Of a DNA stretch of 24,730 nucleotides, positions 14,556 through 21,771 are shown in pieces (within the stretch, counting starts at the first letter, position 1; each line of letters begins with the position of its first letter). Made by a program: the position numbers and the translations under genes. Source of the stretch: JBLHKE01 sp047619485 (GTDB taxonomy: Bacteria > Verrucomicrobiota > Verrucomicrobiia > Verrucomicrobiales > DEV007). The notes beneath the pieces were generated by a model. That model was not told where the DNA came from and did no database searches. It worked only from the letters and a program-made list of their open reading frames with translations. The stretch spans positions 1 to 24,730 of the forward strand of contig JBLHKE010000022.1 in NCBI GenBank assembly GCA_047619485.1, written 5' to 3'.

Positions 14556-15953
14556 CTAGGTCGAGACCGCCGGCTCGGGCAGTTCTCGCACGATCTCGTC
14601 AACCCGGTAACCGAACCCGGTATTACCAAGCGTGGTGAGATCGAGCAGGCCACCGGTGCGACGGTAGAGCCCGGGATGGATCACCGCCTCGGGTGCCGAC
14701 GCCTCGGGGTAATATTGCATCGCGTTGCTCTCGAGCCCCATCATCGTGTCGGCATGCGCCGCGAGGAGCACATGCGGCACCTGGGCGAGCATCGGATTCG
14801 TCAGGTCCTGCACCATCAAGTCCATTCCGTGCGCCCGGCTCCAGCACAGGCTGAGGATCGCACCGGTGAGCGTCTTGCACGTCTTGAGAGCCGTCCCAGT
14901 CCAGCCCAACTGACGCCCGAGACGAACAAATTTCCAATCGTGGGCGCTCTCGTCCATCAACAGCGTACAACGTTGGCTGACCGAATGCACGTCGATCTGA
15001 TTCGCCTCAAGATCATACGGAAACGGCTGCTCGACATAGAGGATGCGCGCCAACGTATCCGGGTCTTCCTGCTTCAAACGATCGAGGATCCCGTTGACAT
15101 ATTCTGGCTCTTCGACCGTGCAGTTAAAGTCGGTGCACAGATGCTCGACCCCCTCCTCGCGGGCGATCGCGCCGATCGCCCGTAGTCGTTGGAAGTCCCA
15201 CTCGGCATCCGCGCCAGGCAGTTTGATCTTCAGACAGTTCAGGCCATCGCGCCGGATCCAATCACGCAGCAAGATCGGGTAGCCATCGTCGGGTTCGTCG
15301 CCAGTCAGCTCCGACGCTTCCAGCGGATCGGCGCCGCCAACCGAATGCCACACAGGGACGGTGTCAGGTCGCCCTACTAAGAACTCATCGGGGTAGCACC
15401 CTACGAATGAAACCCCATCCGAGTCAGGCTCCAAGTAACTCGACAGATCCCTGTTCAAAAACTCCTTGGTAAATGAGTCGAAGACCGCAATCCCGTTGAC
15501 GATTCCGAACGCGTCGTAGAGTGCGATATCGAGCGCCGACAGACAGACCAACCCACCGAGATACGGCAATCGCTCCTCGCCGGGATATTGATCAGCCTCT
15601 TCCTGCAACAATTGGTGCAGGCGTGTCTTCTGGAAAGCATCACCAACCTCCAACGGGTGCCCGCTGTCGGCGAATCCTGAGAACGCCTCCGCCAGCCGAC
15701 AGCTGAACGCCTTCAGCCGGTCTTCACGATGGCTGTAGGTCAGAGTCGTCGTCGGCCAGACCCATCCCACGCTCAGTGGTGTCTCCCCCCACCCTTCCGC
15801 CTCACGGCCATCGGCCGTCCGGACTTTCACACTAGCCCGGGCACAGGTGATCTCCTCGAGCACCTGTTGGCCGAACTTGTAGGGAACGCGGGTTTTCACC
15901 TCGATGAAGTGGAGGCGCACGGAGAGGAGAGAAACATCGGTAGATTTTGACAC
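14556..15953 (-). CDS. Enolase-superfamily enzyme (MLE subgroup-like), substrate unknown
   Basis: The 465-residue product has the mandelate racemase/muconate lactonizing fold. There is an N-terminal capping domain (about 10-150, 'GWGETPLSVGW', 'LSALDIALYDAFG') and a barrel with 'LKIKLPG' (Lys242, Lys244), 'CTDFNC' (Asp275), 'YVEQP' (Glu308), 'LLMDESAH' (Asp334, Glu335) and 'LKTCKTLTG' (Lys357, Lys360). These supply three metal ligands plus Lys acid/base residues on strands 2 and 6, as in the MLE/o-succinylbenzoate synthase/dipeptide epimerase subgroup. It is about 90 residues longer than those enzymes, mainly from an insert at about 160-235. The GTG start at 15953 is fixed by AGGAGG 8 nt upstream. 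It leads leuB by 46 bp, but a link to leucine metabolism is not established. Confidence 0.82.
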   Translation of the reverse strand: MSKSTDVSLLSVRLHFIEVKTRVPYKFGQQVLEEITCARASVKVRTADGREAEGWGETPLSVGWVWPTTTLTYSHREDRLKAFSCRLAEAFSGFADSGHPLEVGDAFQKTRLHQLLQEEADQYPGEERLPYLGGLVCLSALDIALYDAFGIVNGIAVFDSFTKEFLNRDLSSYLEPDSDGVSFVGCYPDEFLVGRPDTVPVWHSVGGADPLEASELTGDEPDDGYPILLRDWIRRDGLNCLKIKLPGADAEWDFQRLRAIGAIAREEGVEHLCTDFNCTVEEPEYVNGILDRLKQEDPDTLARILYVEQPFPYDLEANQIDVHSVSQRCTLLMDESAHDWKFVRLGRQLGWTGTALKTCKTLTGAILSLCWSRAHGMDLMVQDLTNPMLAQVPHVLLAAHADTMMGLESNAMQYYPEASAPEAVIHPGLYRRTGGLLDLTTLGNTGFGYRVDEIVRELPEPAVST

Positions 15954-15961
15954 GCGGCCAG

Positions 15962-15967
15962 CCTCCT
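15962..15967 (-). promoter_or_regulatory. Strong Shine-Dalgarno deciding a GTG start
   Basis: On the minus strand AGGAGG lies 8 nt before GTG 15953, the start of the enolase-superfamily gene. Most starts in this window lack a visible Shine-Dalgarno, so this one is notable and supports the non-ATG start. Confidence 0.75.
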
Positions 15968-16043
15968 CGATTTCAGTGCTGGAGGCAAAACCAATCTACA
16001 GCCGTCACTTGCCCACACCCTAGGCGCACGCTAGTCTGCGACC

Positions 16044-17009
16044 ATGAAAGCCCTTTTCAAGATCTCCGCGGCCGCGCTTCTGCTCCTCTCGATGGCCTGT
16101 CCGGTCGTGTTGGCCGACAACAAAGATGCAGCTATTAAAGAAGTTCCAGCCGTCGAGCCAACCAATTTCGTCGAGTTCGTCGAAGACAACCCAATTTCGA
16201 AATTGCGCACCGCCACGGTGACATACGGCGACGGCAAAGGACTCAAGGTCGACCTCATCGGAGCCATCCACATTGCGGATGAGAGTTACTACAACACACT
16301 GAACGAATCGTTCGAGAACTACGACGCCCTCCTCTACGAGATGGTTGGCAGCGAGCGCGAGGGACCGCTCAAGCCGGGCGACCTCGATACCGGCGACAAG
16401 GGCGGGAGCCCGATCCGCAAGTTGCAGGTGATGATGCAGAAAACGCTCGAACTCGACTACCAGCTGAGTGGCATCGATTACACCGCCAAGAACTTCGTCC
16501 ATGCGGACATGGACGCCGAGACCTTCTCACGGATGCAAAAAGAGCGCAAAGAAGGTCTGTTGGCGATGGTGCTGCAGAGTTACAAAGCGCAATTCAAGAT
16601 GATGGCGGAAGGGAAAGCGCCGGCGACGATGGGCATCGGCGACATGATCAAAATCCTGCTGAGCGGTGACAGCGCCAACGGTCTGAAACTGGTGCTCGCC
16701 CGGCAATTCGACGAGATCGAATACCTCATCACTGCAATGGAACCCGAAGGTGGATCGGTGATCCTCACCGAACGCAACAAAGTGGCTCTCAAAATTCTCG
16801 ATAAGCAGATCAAAAAAGGTTCGAAGAACATCGGTATCTTCTATGGCGCCGCCCACCTCGTCGACATGGAGGAGCGCCTCATCAACGAGTTCGGATTGAA
16901 GAAGACCAAGACCGTCTGGAACGACGCCTGGAGCATGAAGACCGAGGCAAAGCCTCCTGAGACACCAGAAGCGGATGCAACGTCTCCGGCCGAGGGCGAA
17001 GCAGAATAG
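16044..17009 (+). CDS. Exported TraB/TIKI-superfamily putative metalloprotease
   Basis: The 321-residue product has a Sec signal peptide (1-24, ending 'VVLA'). Two GxxH-type motifs frame the protein: 'LIGAIHIADESYY' (G73, H76) and 'IGIFYGAAHLVDMEERL' (G268, H271). Between them lie a Glu in 'LLYEMVG' (E99) and an Arg-containing 'LTERN' (R244). This arrangement is that of the TIKI/TraB/GumN (EreA/ChaN-like) superfamily, proposed metalloproteases or hydrolases. The middle is helical and Met/Lys-rich, and the C-terminus is an acidic, Pro-rich tail. The protein probably acts in the periplasm; no substrate is known. It diverges from the enolase-superfamily gene across 90 bp and converges on the oxidoreductase gene with 16 bp between stops. 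Confidence 0.8.
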   Translation: MKALFKISAAALLLLSMACPVVLADNKDAAIKEVPAVEPTNFVEFVEDNPISKLRTATVTYGDGKGLKVDLIGAIHIADESYYNTLNESFENYDALLYEMVGSEREGPLKPGDLDTGDKGGSPIRKLQVMMQKTLELDYQLSGIDYTAKNFVHADMDAETFSRMQKERKEGLLAMVLQSYKAQFKMMAEGKAPATMGIGDMIKILLSGDSANGLKLVLARQFDEIEYLITAMEPEGGSVILTERNKVALKILDKQIKKGSKNIGIFYGAAHLVDMEERLINEFGLKKTKTVWNDAWSMKTEAKPPETPEADATSPAEGEAE

Positions 17010-17025
17010 ACGCTGCCGAAGCTTC

Positions 17026-18087
17026 TCAGTCCACCAACGGAAGCACGCGCCCCTCTCGCGCGCTCGACACAGCGGTATCGACGATCTGCTGCCCCACCCG
17101 GCTCATGTCAGGCGACAGCGGCCCTTCGACCGCTAACCCGTTCTGGAGGCAGTGGATGAAATACTGCACCGGGTTCGTGAATGGCGGCTCGAGAACATCC
17201 ACCTCGATCGCCTCACCTGCTGGACATCCTCCCGTCTGCACACGGATGGTGGGCTGGTAGTCGTAGCTACTGATCGTGCCTTCGCTCCCCCTGATGACGA
17301 AACCGCACATCGGCTGCGGCTGCTCGGTCCAAGGGTCGGTGAAGGTTCCCCAACGAGTTTCGAATTGCGACAAGCCGGTCGCATAGCGTGCGATCGTGAT
17401 ACTCTGTTCGTCTACCTCCAGTCCCTCAGGTTGATCGACCATGCAAGACACCTCGATCGGCTTGCGCCCATCGAAAAACCAAGTCGCCAAGGTCGTCCCA
17501 TAGCCCAAATAATCCTGGAGCGATCCCCCGCCGTCGGCCGCGTTGTAAAACCAGCTCTCTGCCTTCGCCGCGGCGCTCGGCTCCTGTTCAATCTTGTCGG
17601 CCCCGTGCCATAGAGGCCCACGATTTCCGTCGTAGTAGTGCACCTGCATCACGTCTCCGATGCGCCCCTCAGTGACCAGCCGATGCGCGGTCACGTGGCT
17701 CGGAATCCAGCGTAACGGCCAGTTGATCGCCAGCGGCTTTCCCGATTCCGACATCGCCGCGATCATCCGATCAGCTTCGGAAAGATTGGAAGCGAACGGT
17801 TTCTCCATCAGGATTGCCACTCCCGCTGGCGACACCTTCTCGACCCAGTCGGCATGCCTGGCGGCAGCGGGACAAAGAATGACCAAGTCCGGGCGGGCCT
17901 GCTCCAAGCACTTCTCGTAGTCCGTGAACACCTGATCTGCCCCGAGCGCAAAACTTGCAGCAGCTGAGTCCATCCGTTCCGCTTGCTCGTCGGCGATACC
18001 TACGATCTCCGCGCCAGGATGTTCGTGCACCATGCGGAGCAAGTCCCCCATGTGAAAATGGTCAAAGTTAATTCCAGCGACGCGCAT
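17026..18087 (-). CDS. Gfo/Idh/MocA family oxidoreductase
   Basis: The 353-residue product has an N-terminal Rossmann domain and the family's 'MEKPFASN' motif, whose Lys is normally catalytic. A C-terminal alpha/beta domain contains 'GRIGDVMQVHYYDGNRGPLWHG' and 'GGGSLQDYLGYG'. The N-terminus 'VAGINFDHFHMGDLLR' replaces the usual GxGxxG nucleotide loop. This is a form I associate with planctomycete and verrucomicrobial members, so NAD(P) binding is probable but not certain. There is no signal peptide. The substrate is probably a sugar or inositol derivative and cannot be specified. ATG 18087 lies 5 bp after the aat stop, so the two are co-transcribed. A TTG at 18096 would overlap aat and is not preferred. 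Confidence 0.88.
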   Translation of the reverse strand: MRVAGINFDHFHMGDLLRMVHEHPGAEIVGIADEQAERMDSAAASFALGADQVFTDYEKCLEQARPDLVILCPAAARHADWVEKVSPAGVAILMEKPFASNLSEADRMIAAMSESGKPLAINWPLRWIPSHVTAHRLVTEGRIGDVMQVHYYDGNRGPLWHGADKIEQEPSAAAKAESWFYNAADGGGSLQDYLGYGTTLATWFFDGRKPIEVSCMVDQPEGLEVDEQSITIARYATGLSQFETRWGTFTDPWTEQPQPMCGFVIRGSEGTISSYDYQPTIRVQTGGCPAGEAIEVDVLEPPFTNPVQYFIHCLQNGLAVEGPLSPDMSRVGQQIVDTAVSSAREGRVLPLVD

Positions 18088-18092
18088 CGTTC

Positions 18093-18692
18093 TCAATCGT
18101 GCTCATCTACAAAGCTCACGTCGAGATCCAAAGCCTCGGCGAGCATTCGATGGTATTGGGATTTCGGGATTTCGACGGCGCCGAATTTATCCAAGTGGGG
18201 ATTCGTCCACTGAGTGTCCAACAGCGTGTAACCCCGTGCCCTCATTCTGCCAACCAGGTGGACCAAGCAGAGTTTTGAAGCCTCGCTCTTACGACTGAAC
18301 ATCGACTCTCCAAAAAAAGCAGCCCCGAGCGCGACCCCATACAGGCCGCCGACCAACTCGTCGCCCTCCCAGGCCTCGATCGAGTGCGCACAACCGCGTC
18401 GGTGGAGCTCAACATAGGTCGCAATGATCGATTCGTTGATCCACGTCTCCGAACGATCAGCACAGCCGCGCATCACCGCTTCAAAATCTGTATCAATCCG
18501 CATCTCAAAGGGCGGGTTCTCGATCACCTGCTTCATCCCGTGAGGAATGTGGAAGGTATCTAGAGGGATGATCCCTCGCGGATCCGGCGCAAACCAGCCG
18601 ATCTCGCCATCATCCATTGCCATCGGAAAAACACCCGATGCGTAGGCGTTCACCAAGAAATCTGGATCAATTTGCTGGGCATTAATTGACAT
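18093..18692 (-). CDS. aat: Leucyl/phenylalanyl-tRNA--protein transferase
   Basis: The 199-residue product transfers Leu or Phe from tRNA to N-terminal Arg or Lys of proteins, feeding the ClpS/ClpAP N-end rule pathway. Motifs match the family: 'LVNAYASGVFPMAMDDGEIGWFAPDPRGIIPLDTFHIP' region (13-50), 'TWINESIIATYVELHRRGCAHSIEAWEGDELVGGLYGVALGAAFFGESMFSR..EASK' (about 83-140) and 'LLDTQWTNPHLDKFGAVEIP' (about 156-175, usually 'LIDcQ..t.HL.slGA.ei.R'). Length is slightly below the E. coli enzyme, as is common outside Proteobacteria. clpS and clpA are not in view. The start ATG has AGGT about 7 nt upstream. Confidence 0.95.
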   Translation of the reverse strand: MSINAQQIDPDFLVNAYASGVFPMAMDDGEIGWFAPDPRGIIPLDTFHIPHGMKQVIENPPFEMRIDTDFEAVMRGCADRSETWINESIIATYVELHRRGCAHSIEAWEGDELVGGLYGVALGAAFFGESMFSRKSEASKLCLVHLVGRMRARGYTLLDTQWTNPHLDKFGAVEIPKSQYHRMLAEALDLDVSFVDEHD

Positions 18693-18973
18693 CAGCTACC
18701 TGAAGATTTGTCCTTTTCTAATCGAGACACACTGGACAGCTACCAGCGGTTTTCCATCAATTCAAGCGATGCCGATCGTCGGCCTTGGTGACCAGAGTCT
18801 CTAGTTTGCGTAAGACAGCTTCCATTACGAGTCGAAGGCATTTTCATTATTATGAAAAGTATGGAAACACTTAAAAAACAATTGTCTATTATGGCTTTTA
18901 TGATATTTTATTTAATATAGCATTATTACTAGTTTTATTACGTTTTCCATAATCCCACAGATCCCCCAGTTCC
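18693..18973. other. AT-rich intergenic region between divergent aat and 3D-domain gene
   Basis: These 281 bp contain no credible ORF or RNA gene. The left two thirds have ordinary composition. About 18840-18955 is strikingly AT-rich against the GC-rich surroundings, with runs such as TTTTATGATATTTTATTTAAT. Short inverse copies TATGGAAA and TTTCCATA lie near its two ends. This is where a promoter for the plus-strand 3D-protein/sensor block and sites for DNA-bending proteins would be expected. No operator can be named. Confidence 0.6.
18882..18909 (+). promoter_or_regulatory. Candidate sigma70-type promoter for the 3D-domain gene
   Basis: TTGTCT (18882-18887) and TATTTT (18904-18909) are separated by 16 bp inside the AT-rich patch, about 65 bp before the next start codon. 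Several other -10-like words overlap here because of the base composition, so this is only a candidate. Confidence 0.3.
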
Positions 18974-19912
18974 ATGCAATCATCCAATCCACCCAAATTC
19001 ACCGCAAAATCCGCACTTATCGCGGCGGTTTGCCTCTGCGTGCTTCCTTCTTGCGCCATCAAACGCCTCGCAGATCGAGACCAAGCGGAATCGGCAGCGG
19101 CGAATGCCAAGTCACTCGAAGACGCCCTCGCCATTCTCGACCAGGCAATTGAAGAGACGGCTCCGGCCTCTGAGATCAATTCGATCCCGCTCGATGTCCC
19201 GGCTTACCCAGAAGACATGGAACCGGCGAAACCCGACCACGCCCCAGTGATTGAACTGATCACGGCGAACGGCGACGAACTGACCTCCACCGATACCCTT
19301 TTCGAAATCGAAACTGATCCGATCGTCACCGCAGCCGCAGAAGAAGCAATCATCGCGTTGCCCGCCGTCGAGGAAGAGCCTGCAAAACTACGCGAGCACG
19401 TCGTGGTTAAGCGCCCGTCACCGAATTATTCAACCTTTACGAAAACGACGCAAGCGATCGACGAATTCCGCAAAGTCCGCACGACTGCCTACTGCCACAC
19501 CGAAGCCGACCACATCAAATACGGTGAATTGAGCGCCAAGGGCAAACCGCTGCTTTTCGGGATGGTCCGCTCTGCCGCCGCTGACTGGTCCATCTACCCG
19601 GTGGGTACCCGCTTCCGCATCGTCGGCAAGCCATACGAGTATGTCATCGACGACTACGGCAGCGCCCTAGTAGGAACCGGAACCATCGACCTCTACAAGC
19701 CATCCGGCGACCGCATGGACGACTGGGGAGTCCGTGAGGTTGAAATCGAAGTGATCGCCTGGGGATCGTTCGGTAAGAGCTTGGAGATCCTCGAACCCCG
19801 CAAAGAGATGGGCGAGCACATCGGCCAAATGATCAGCGCGATCACCGACAGACCCGAGGAACAGGTAGTCGCCGCGGGTGGCACCGACGCCTCCATTCGC
19901 CCCTACGAATAA
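18974..19912 (+). CDS. 3D (Asp-Asp-Asp) domain lipoprotein
   Basis: The 312-residue product has a lipoprotein signal peptide with 'VLPSC' (Cys27 probable lipid site). A low-complexity, Ala/Glu/Pro-rich linker runs to about 165. A 3D domain follows at about 168-264: 'VRTTAYCHTEADH', 'WSIYPVGTRFRI', 'YEYVIDDYGSALVGTGTIDLYKPSGDRMDDWGVREVEIEVIAWG'. The conserved aspartates are Asp226, Asp227 and Asp239. The 3D domain is the double-psi barrel core shared with MltA-type lytic transglycosylases, resuscitation-promoting factors and YabE-like proteins, so an envelope-bound peptidoglycan role is likely. The chain continues about 48 residues past the domain. It precedes the PhnD-like genes by 29 bp and may share their promoter. 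Confidence 0.85.
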   Translation: MQSSNPPKFTAKSALIAAVCLCVLPSCAIKRLADRDQAESAAANAKSLEDALAILDQAIEETAPASEINSIPLDVPAYPEDMEPAKPDHAPVIELITANGDELTSTDTLFEIETDPIVTAAAEEAIIALPAVEEEPAKLREHVVVKRPSPNYSTFTKTTQAIDEFRKVRTTAYCHTEADHIKYGELSAKGKPLLFGMVRSAAADWSIYPVGTRFRIVGKPYEYVIDDYGSALVGTGTIDLYKPSGDRMDDWGVREVEIEVIAWGSFGKSLEILEPRKEMGEHIGQMISAITDRPEEQVVAAGGTDASIRPYE

Positions 19913-19941
19913 TAAGAAGAAGTGCCACTTGCGCGCGCGGA

Positions 19942-20880
19942 ATGACAACACGTTTCCTACAGCCCAGAACGCTCGGAAGACTTGGCAACCTGTTGCTAAT
20001 GTCTGCCCTTGCGTGCGGCTTCAGCCCGGCTCAGGAAACCAACCAACAGAAGTTCCGCGTCGCCTGCTTCGTCGACCACCACAACGAATCAGATCCGGAT
20101 TTGATCCGCATGTCGCTCGAGCGCTGGGCAACCGCCTCCTCCCCCGATCCCTCCGTCGGAGTGATTTCGTGGATCGAATCAGACAACAAGCGCTGGCTCG
20201 ACGCCATCGAAAGCGGCAGCTACGACCTCTACGGGCTCCTCAGTCACCAATACTTCGCCCTGAAAAATCCGAGCATCCTCCGCCCGTGTTTGGCAATCTC
20301 CAGCAACCACGGAATCACATCAACCTTCCTCCTCATTACCCGAGCCGAAGACAAGATCACCAAACCTAGCCAACTGCGCGGCAAAAAGATTCTCATCGAC
20401 ACTGCCGGCCACGGAGAACTGCCTCTCATCTGGTTCGCCACGCGCCTAGGTGCCGAGATACCATTCGCAGAGATCCCGAAATTCGCGTCGATCACCTTAG
20501 TGCAGCAACCGCACCGTGCCCTAATCCCCGTTTATTTCGGCAAGGTCGACGCCTGCGTCATCACACGCAGCGCCTACTCCAATGCCAGCGCGCTCAACCC
20601 CGATATTGTCCAGAAGCTCAAAACGACTATCAATTCGAAAGCACTGCTGACCTCAGTCTTCGCCTTCCACCGCGATTATCCACTCGTCCCGGCTGAAAAA
20701 TTCGCCACGAGAGCACTCGAAATTCAAGACCAGCGAGCATCCAAAGACCTATTCGGCCAGATCGATCGAGTTGGCCTGCAAACATTTAACGCCTCCGCGC
20801 TCTTCACCGTCTCCGAACTCTACAAAGAGTATGAGAACCTCATCAACCCACAGGTAGAATCAAAAGGAGGTCAGGAGTGA
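19942..20880 (+). CDS. PhnD-like periplasmic solute-binding protein, first of a pair
   Basis: The 312-residue product has a signal peptide (about 1-31; cleavage near 'SPAQ', with an alternative weak lipobox 'ALAC' at Cys25). The body is a type 2 periplasmic binding protein of the phosphate/phosphonate PhnD group: 'AIESGSYDLYGLLSHQYFAL' (88-107), 'LLITRAEDKITKPSQLRGKKILID' (130-153), 'HRALIPVYFGKVDACVITRSAY' (191-212), and the closing helices with 'LYKEYENLI'. Typical PhnD proteins bind phosphonates or phosphite for an ABC importer. Here no permease or ATPase gene accompanies it, and a sensor kinase follows, so a sensory role is inferred. Its TGA overlaps the next gene's GTG (20877-20880), so expression is coupled. 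Confidence 0.82.
   Translation: MTTRFLQPRTLGRLGNLLLMSALACGFSPAQETNQQKFRVACFVDHHNESDPDLIRMSLERWATASSPDPSVGVISWIESDNKRWLDAIESGSYDLYGLLSHQYFALKNPSILRPCLAISSNHGITSTFLLITRAEDKITKPSQLRGKKILIDTAGHGELPLIWFATRLGAEIPFAEIPKFASITLVQQPHRALIPVYFGKVDACVITRSAYSNASALNPDIVQKLKTTINSKALLTSVFAFHRDYPLVPAEKFATRALEIQDQRASKDLFGQIDRVGLQTFNASALFTVSELYKEYENLINPQVESKGGQE
20864..20870 (+). promoter_or_regulatory. Strong Shine-Dalgarno for the second PhnD-like gene
   Basis: AAGGAGG lies 6 nt before GTG 20877, inside the 3' end of the first PhnD-like gene. It fixes the non-ATG start and suggests efficient translation of the second binding protein by coupling. Confidence 0.8.
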
Positions 20881-21770
20881 ACCGTGCTCGCCAATCATTC
20901 CCACTCATGCTGATGCTGATGATCGCGAACCACGCGGTCGCCGTTGAGCCATCGGTTTTGCGCGTCAGCCTGCCGATCTCCAGTTTCGCCAGCAAGAGTC
21001 AGAGCGACGCAAGCATCGCTGTCGGGGTATTCCTCAAGCGATGCTTCGAAGGATCAGACCTCAGATACGAGAGCCGCGTCTACGAAACCGACACCGATCT
21101 GATCGAGGCGATCCAAAACGGTCGTAGCGACGTGTTCATCATGAATGCCAGCCTCTATCTCGACAGCGCGGAGAAAGCAGCAATCCGTCCCCTGCTCGTC
21201 ACGGCGAACACCGGGGATAAAGCTCTCGAGACCCTAGTGTTAGTCTGCGCCAAAGACAGACTACTGAGCGACCTGAAAGACGGGACGCTCATCATCGACA
21301 ACTCCGCCCGGGGACGAACACCAGAACGTTGGATCAGCGACAGCCTCATCAGATATGGCAGCGACGAGCTGGCTGAGGACTATTTCCTATCAATCAACTT
21401 CGTCAAAGCGGCGAGCCGCGCGGTCATCCCCGTGTACTTTGGCAAAGCCGACGCGGCGATCATATCCGCCACCGATTTTGAGAAGATGTGCGAGCACAAT
21501 CCTGACATTACCAAGCGCCTATACATCGCAAGTAAATCGAAGCCTCTGGCCCGCTCGATCGTCTGCATGCGCGCCGATTACGATGACTACCGGCCGAACC
21601 AGATCGTCGAGGTCCTCGGCCAGCTCCACCAGTCGGAAGATGGCCGGAGCTTCCTCGAACGCATCGCCACGACTAAGCTACTCCCCTTCAAAAAGGATTA
21701 CCTGCTCTACAATTGGGAGATCCAAAACCGGCTCAAAAATGCCGCGGCGCAGAGGGAGGAGCAGAGGTAA
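20877..21770 (+). CDS. PhnD-like periplasmic solute-binding protein, second of a pair
   Basis: The 297-residue product has a signal peptide (1-22, ending 'HAVA'). It has the same PhnD-like layout as its neighbour: 'LIEAIQNGRSDVFIMNASLYL' (75-95), 'LVLVCAKDRLLSDLKDGTLIID' (120-141), and 'SRAVIPVYFGKADAAIISATDF' (180-201). The segment R-A-[VL]-I-P-V-Y-F-G-K-x-D-A is shared with the first protein, yet elsewhere the two are clearly diverged, so this is an old duplication. It begins at a GTG with a strong Shine-Dalgarno and ends 1 bp before the kinase ATG. The sensor-kinase context suggests that one or both proteins present a ligand to the kinase's periplasmic domain. The ligand is unknown. Confidence 0.82.
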   Translation: MNRARQSFPLMLMLMIANHAVAVEPSVLRVSLPISSFASKSQSDASIAVGVFLKRCFEGSDLRYESRVYETDTDLIEAIQNGRSDVFIMNASLYLDSAEKAAIRPLLVTANTGDKALETLVLVCAKDRLLSDLKDGTLIIDNSARGRTPERWISDSLIRYGSDELAEDYFLSINFVKAASRAVIPVYFGKADAAIISATDFEKMCEHNPDITKRLYIASKSKPLARSIVCMRADYDDYRPNQIVEVLGQLHQSEDGRSFLERIATTKLLPFKKDYLLYNWEIQNRLKNAAAQREEQR

Positions 21771-21771
21771 A

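Noticed and set aside
14499..15185. 228-codon plus-strand open frame opposite the enolase-superfamily gene
   Set aside because: It is antisense to conserved catalytic segments of a real gene and shows no recognisable domain.
21355..21771. Upstream extension of the sensor kinase by 139 codons
   Set aside because: The extension overlaps the second PhnD-like gene in another frame and is Ser/Arg-rich nonsense. The ATG at 21772 has a Shine-Dalgarno and starts right after the preceding stop.
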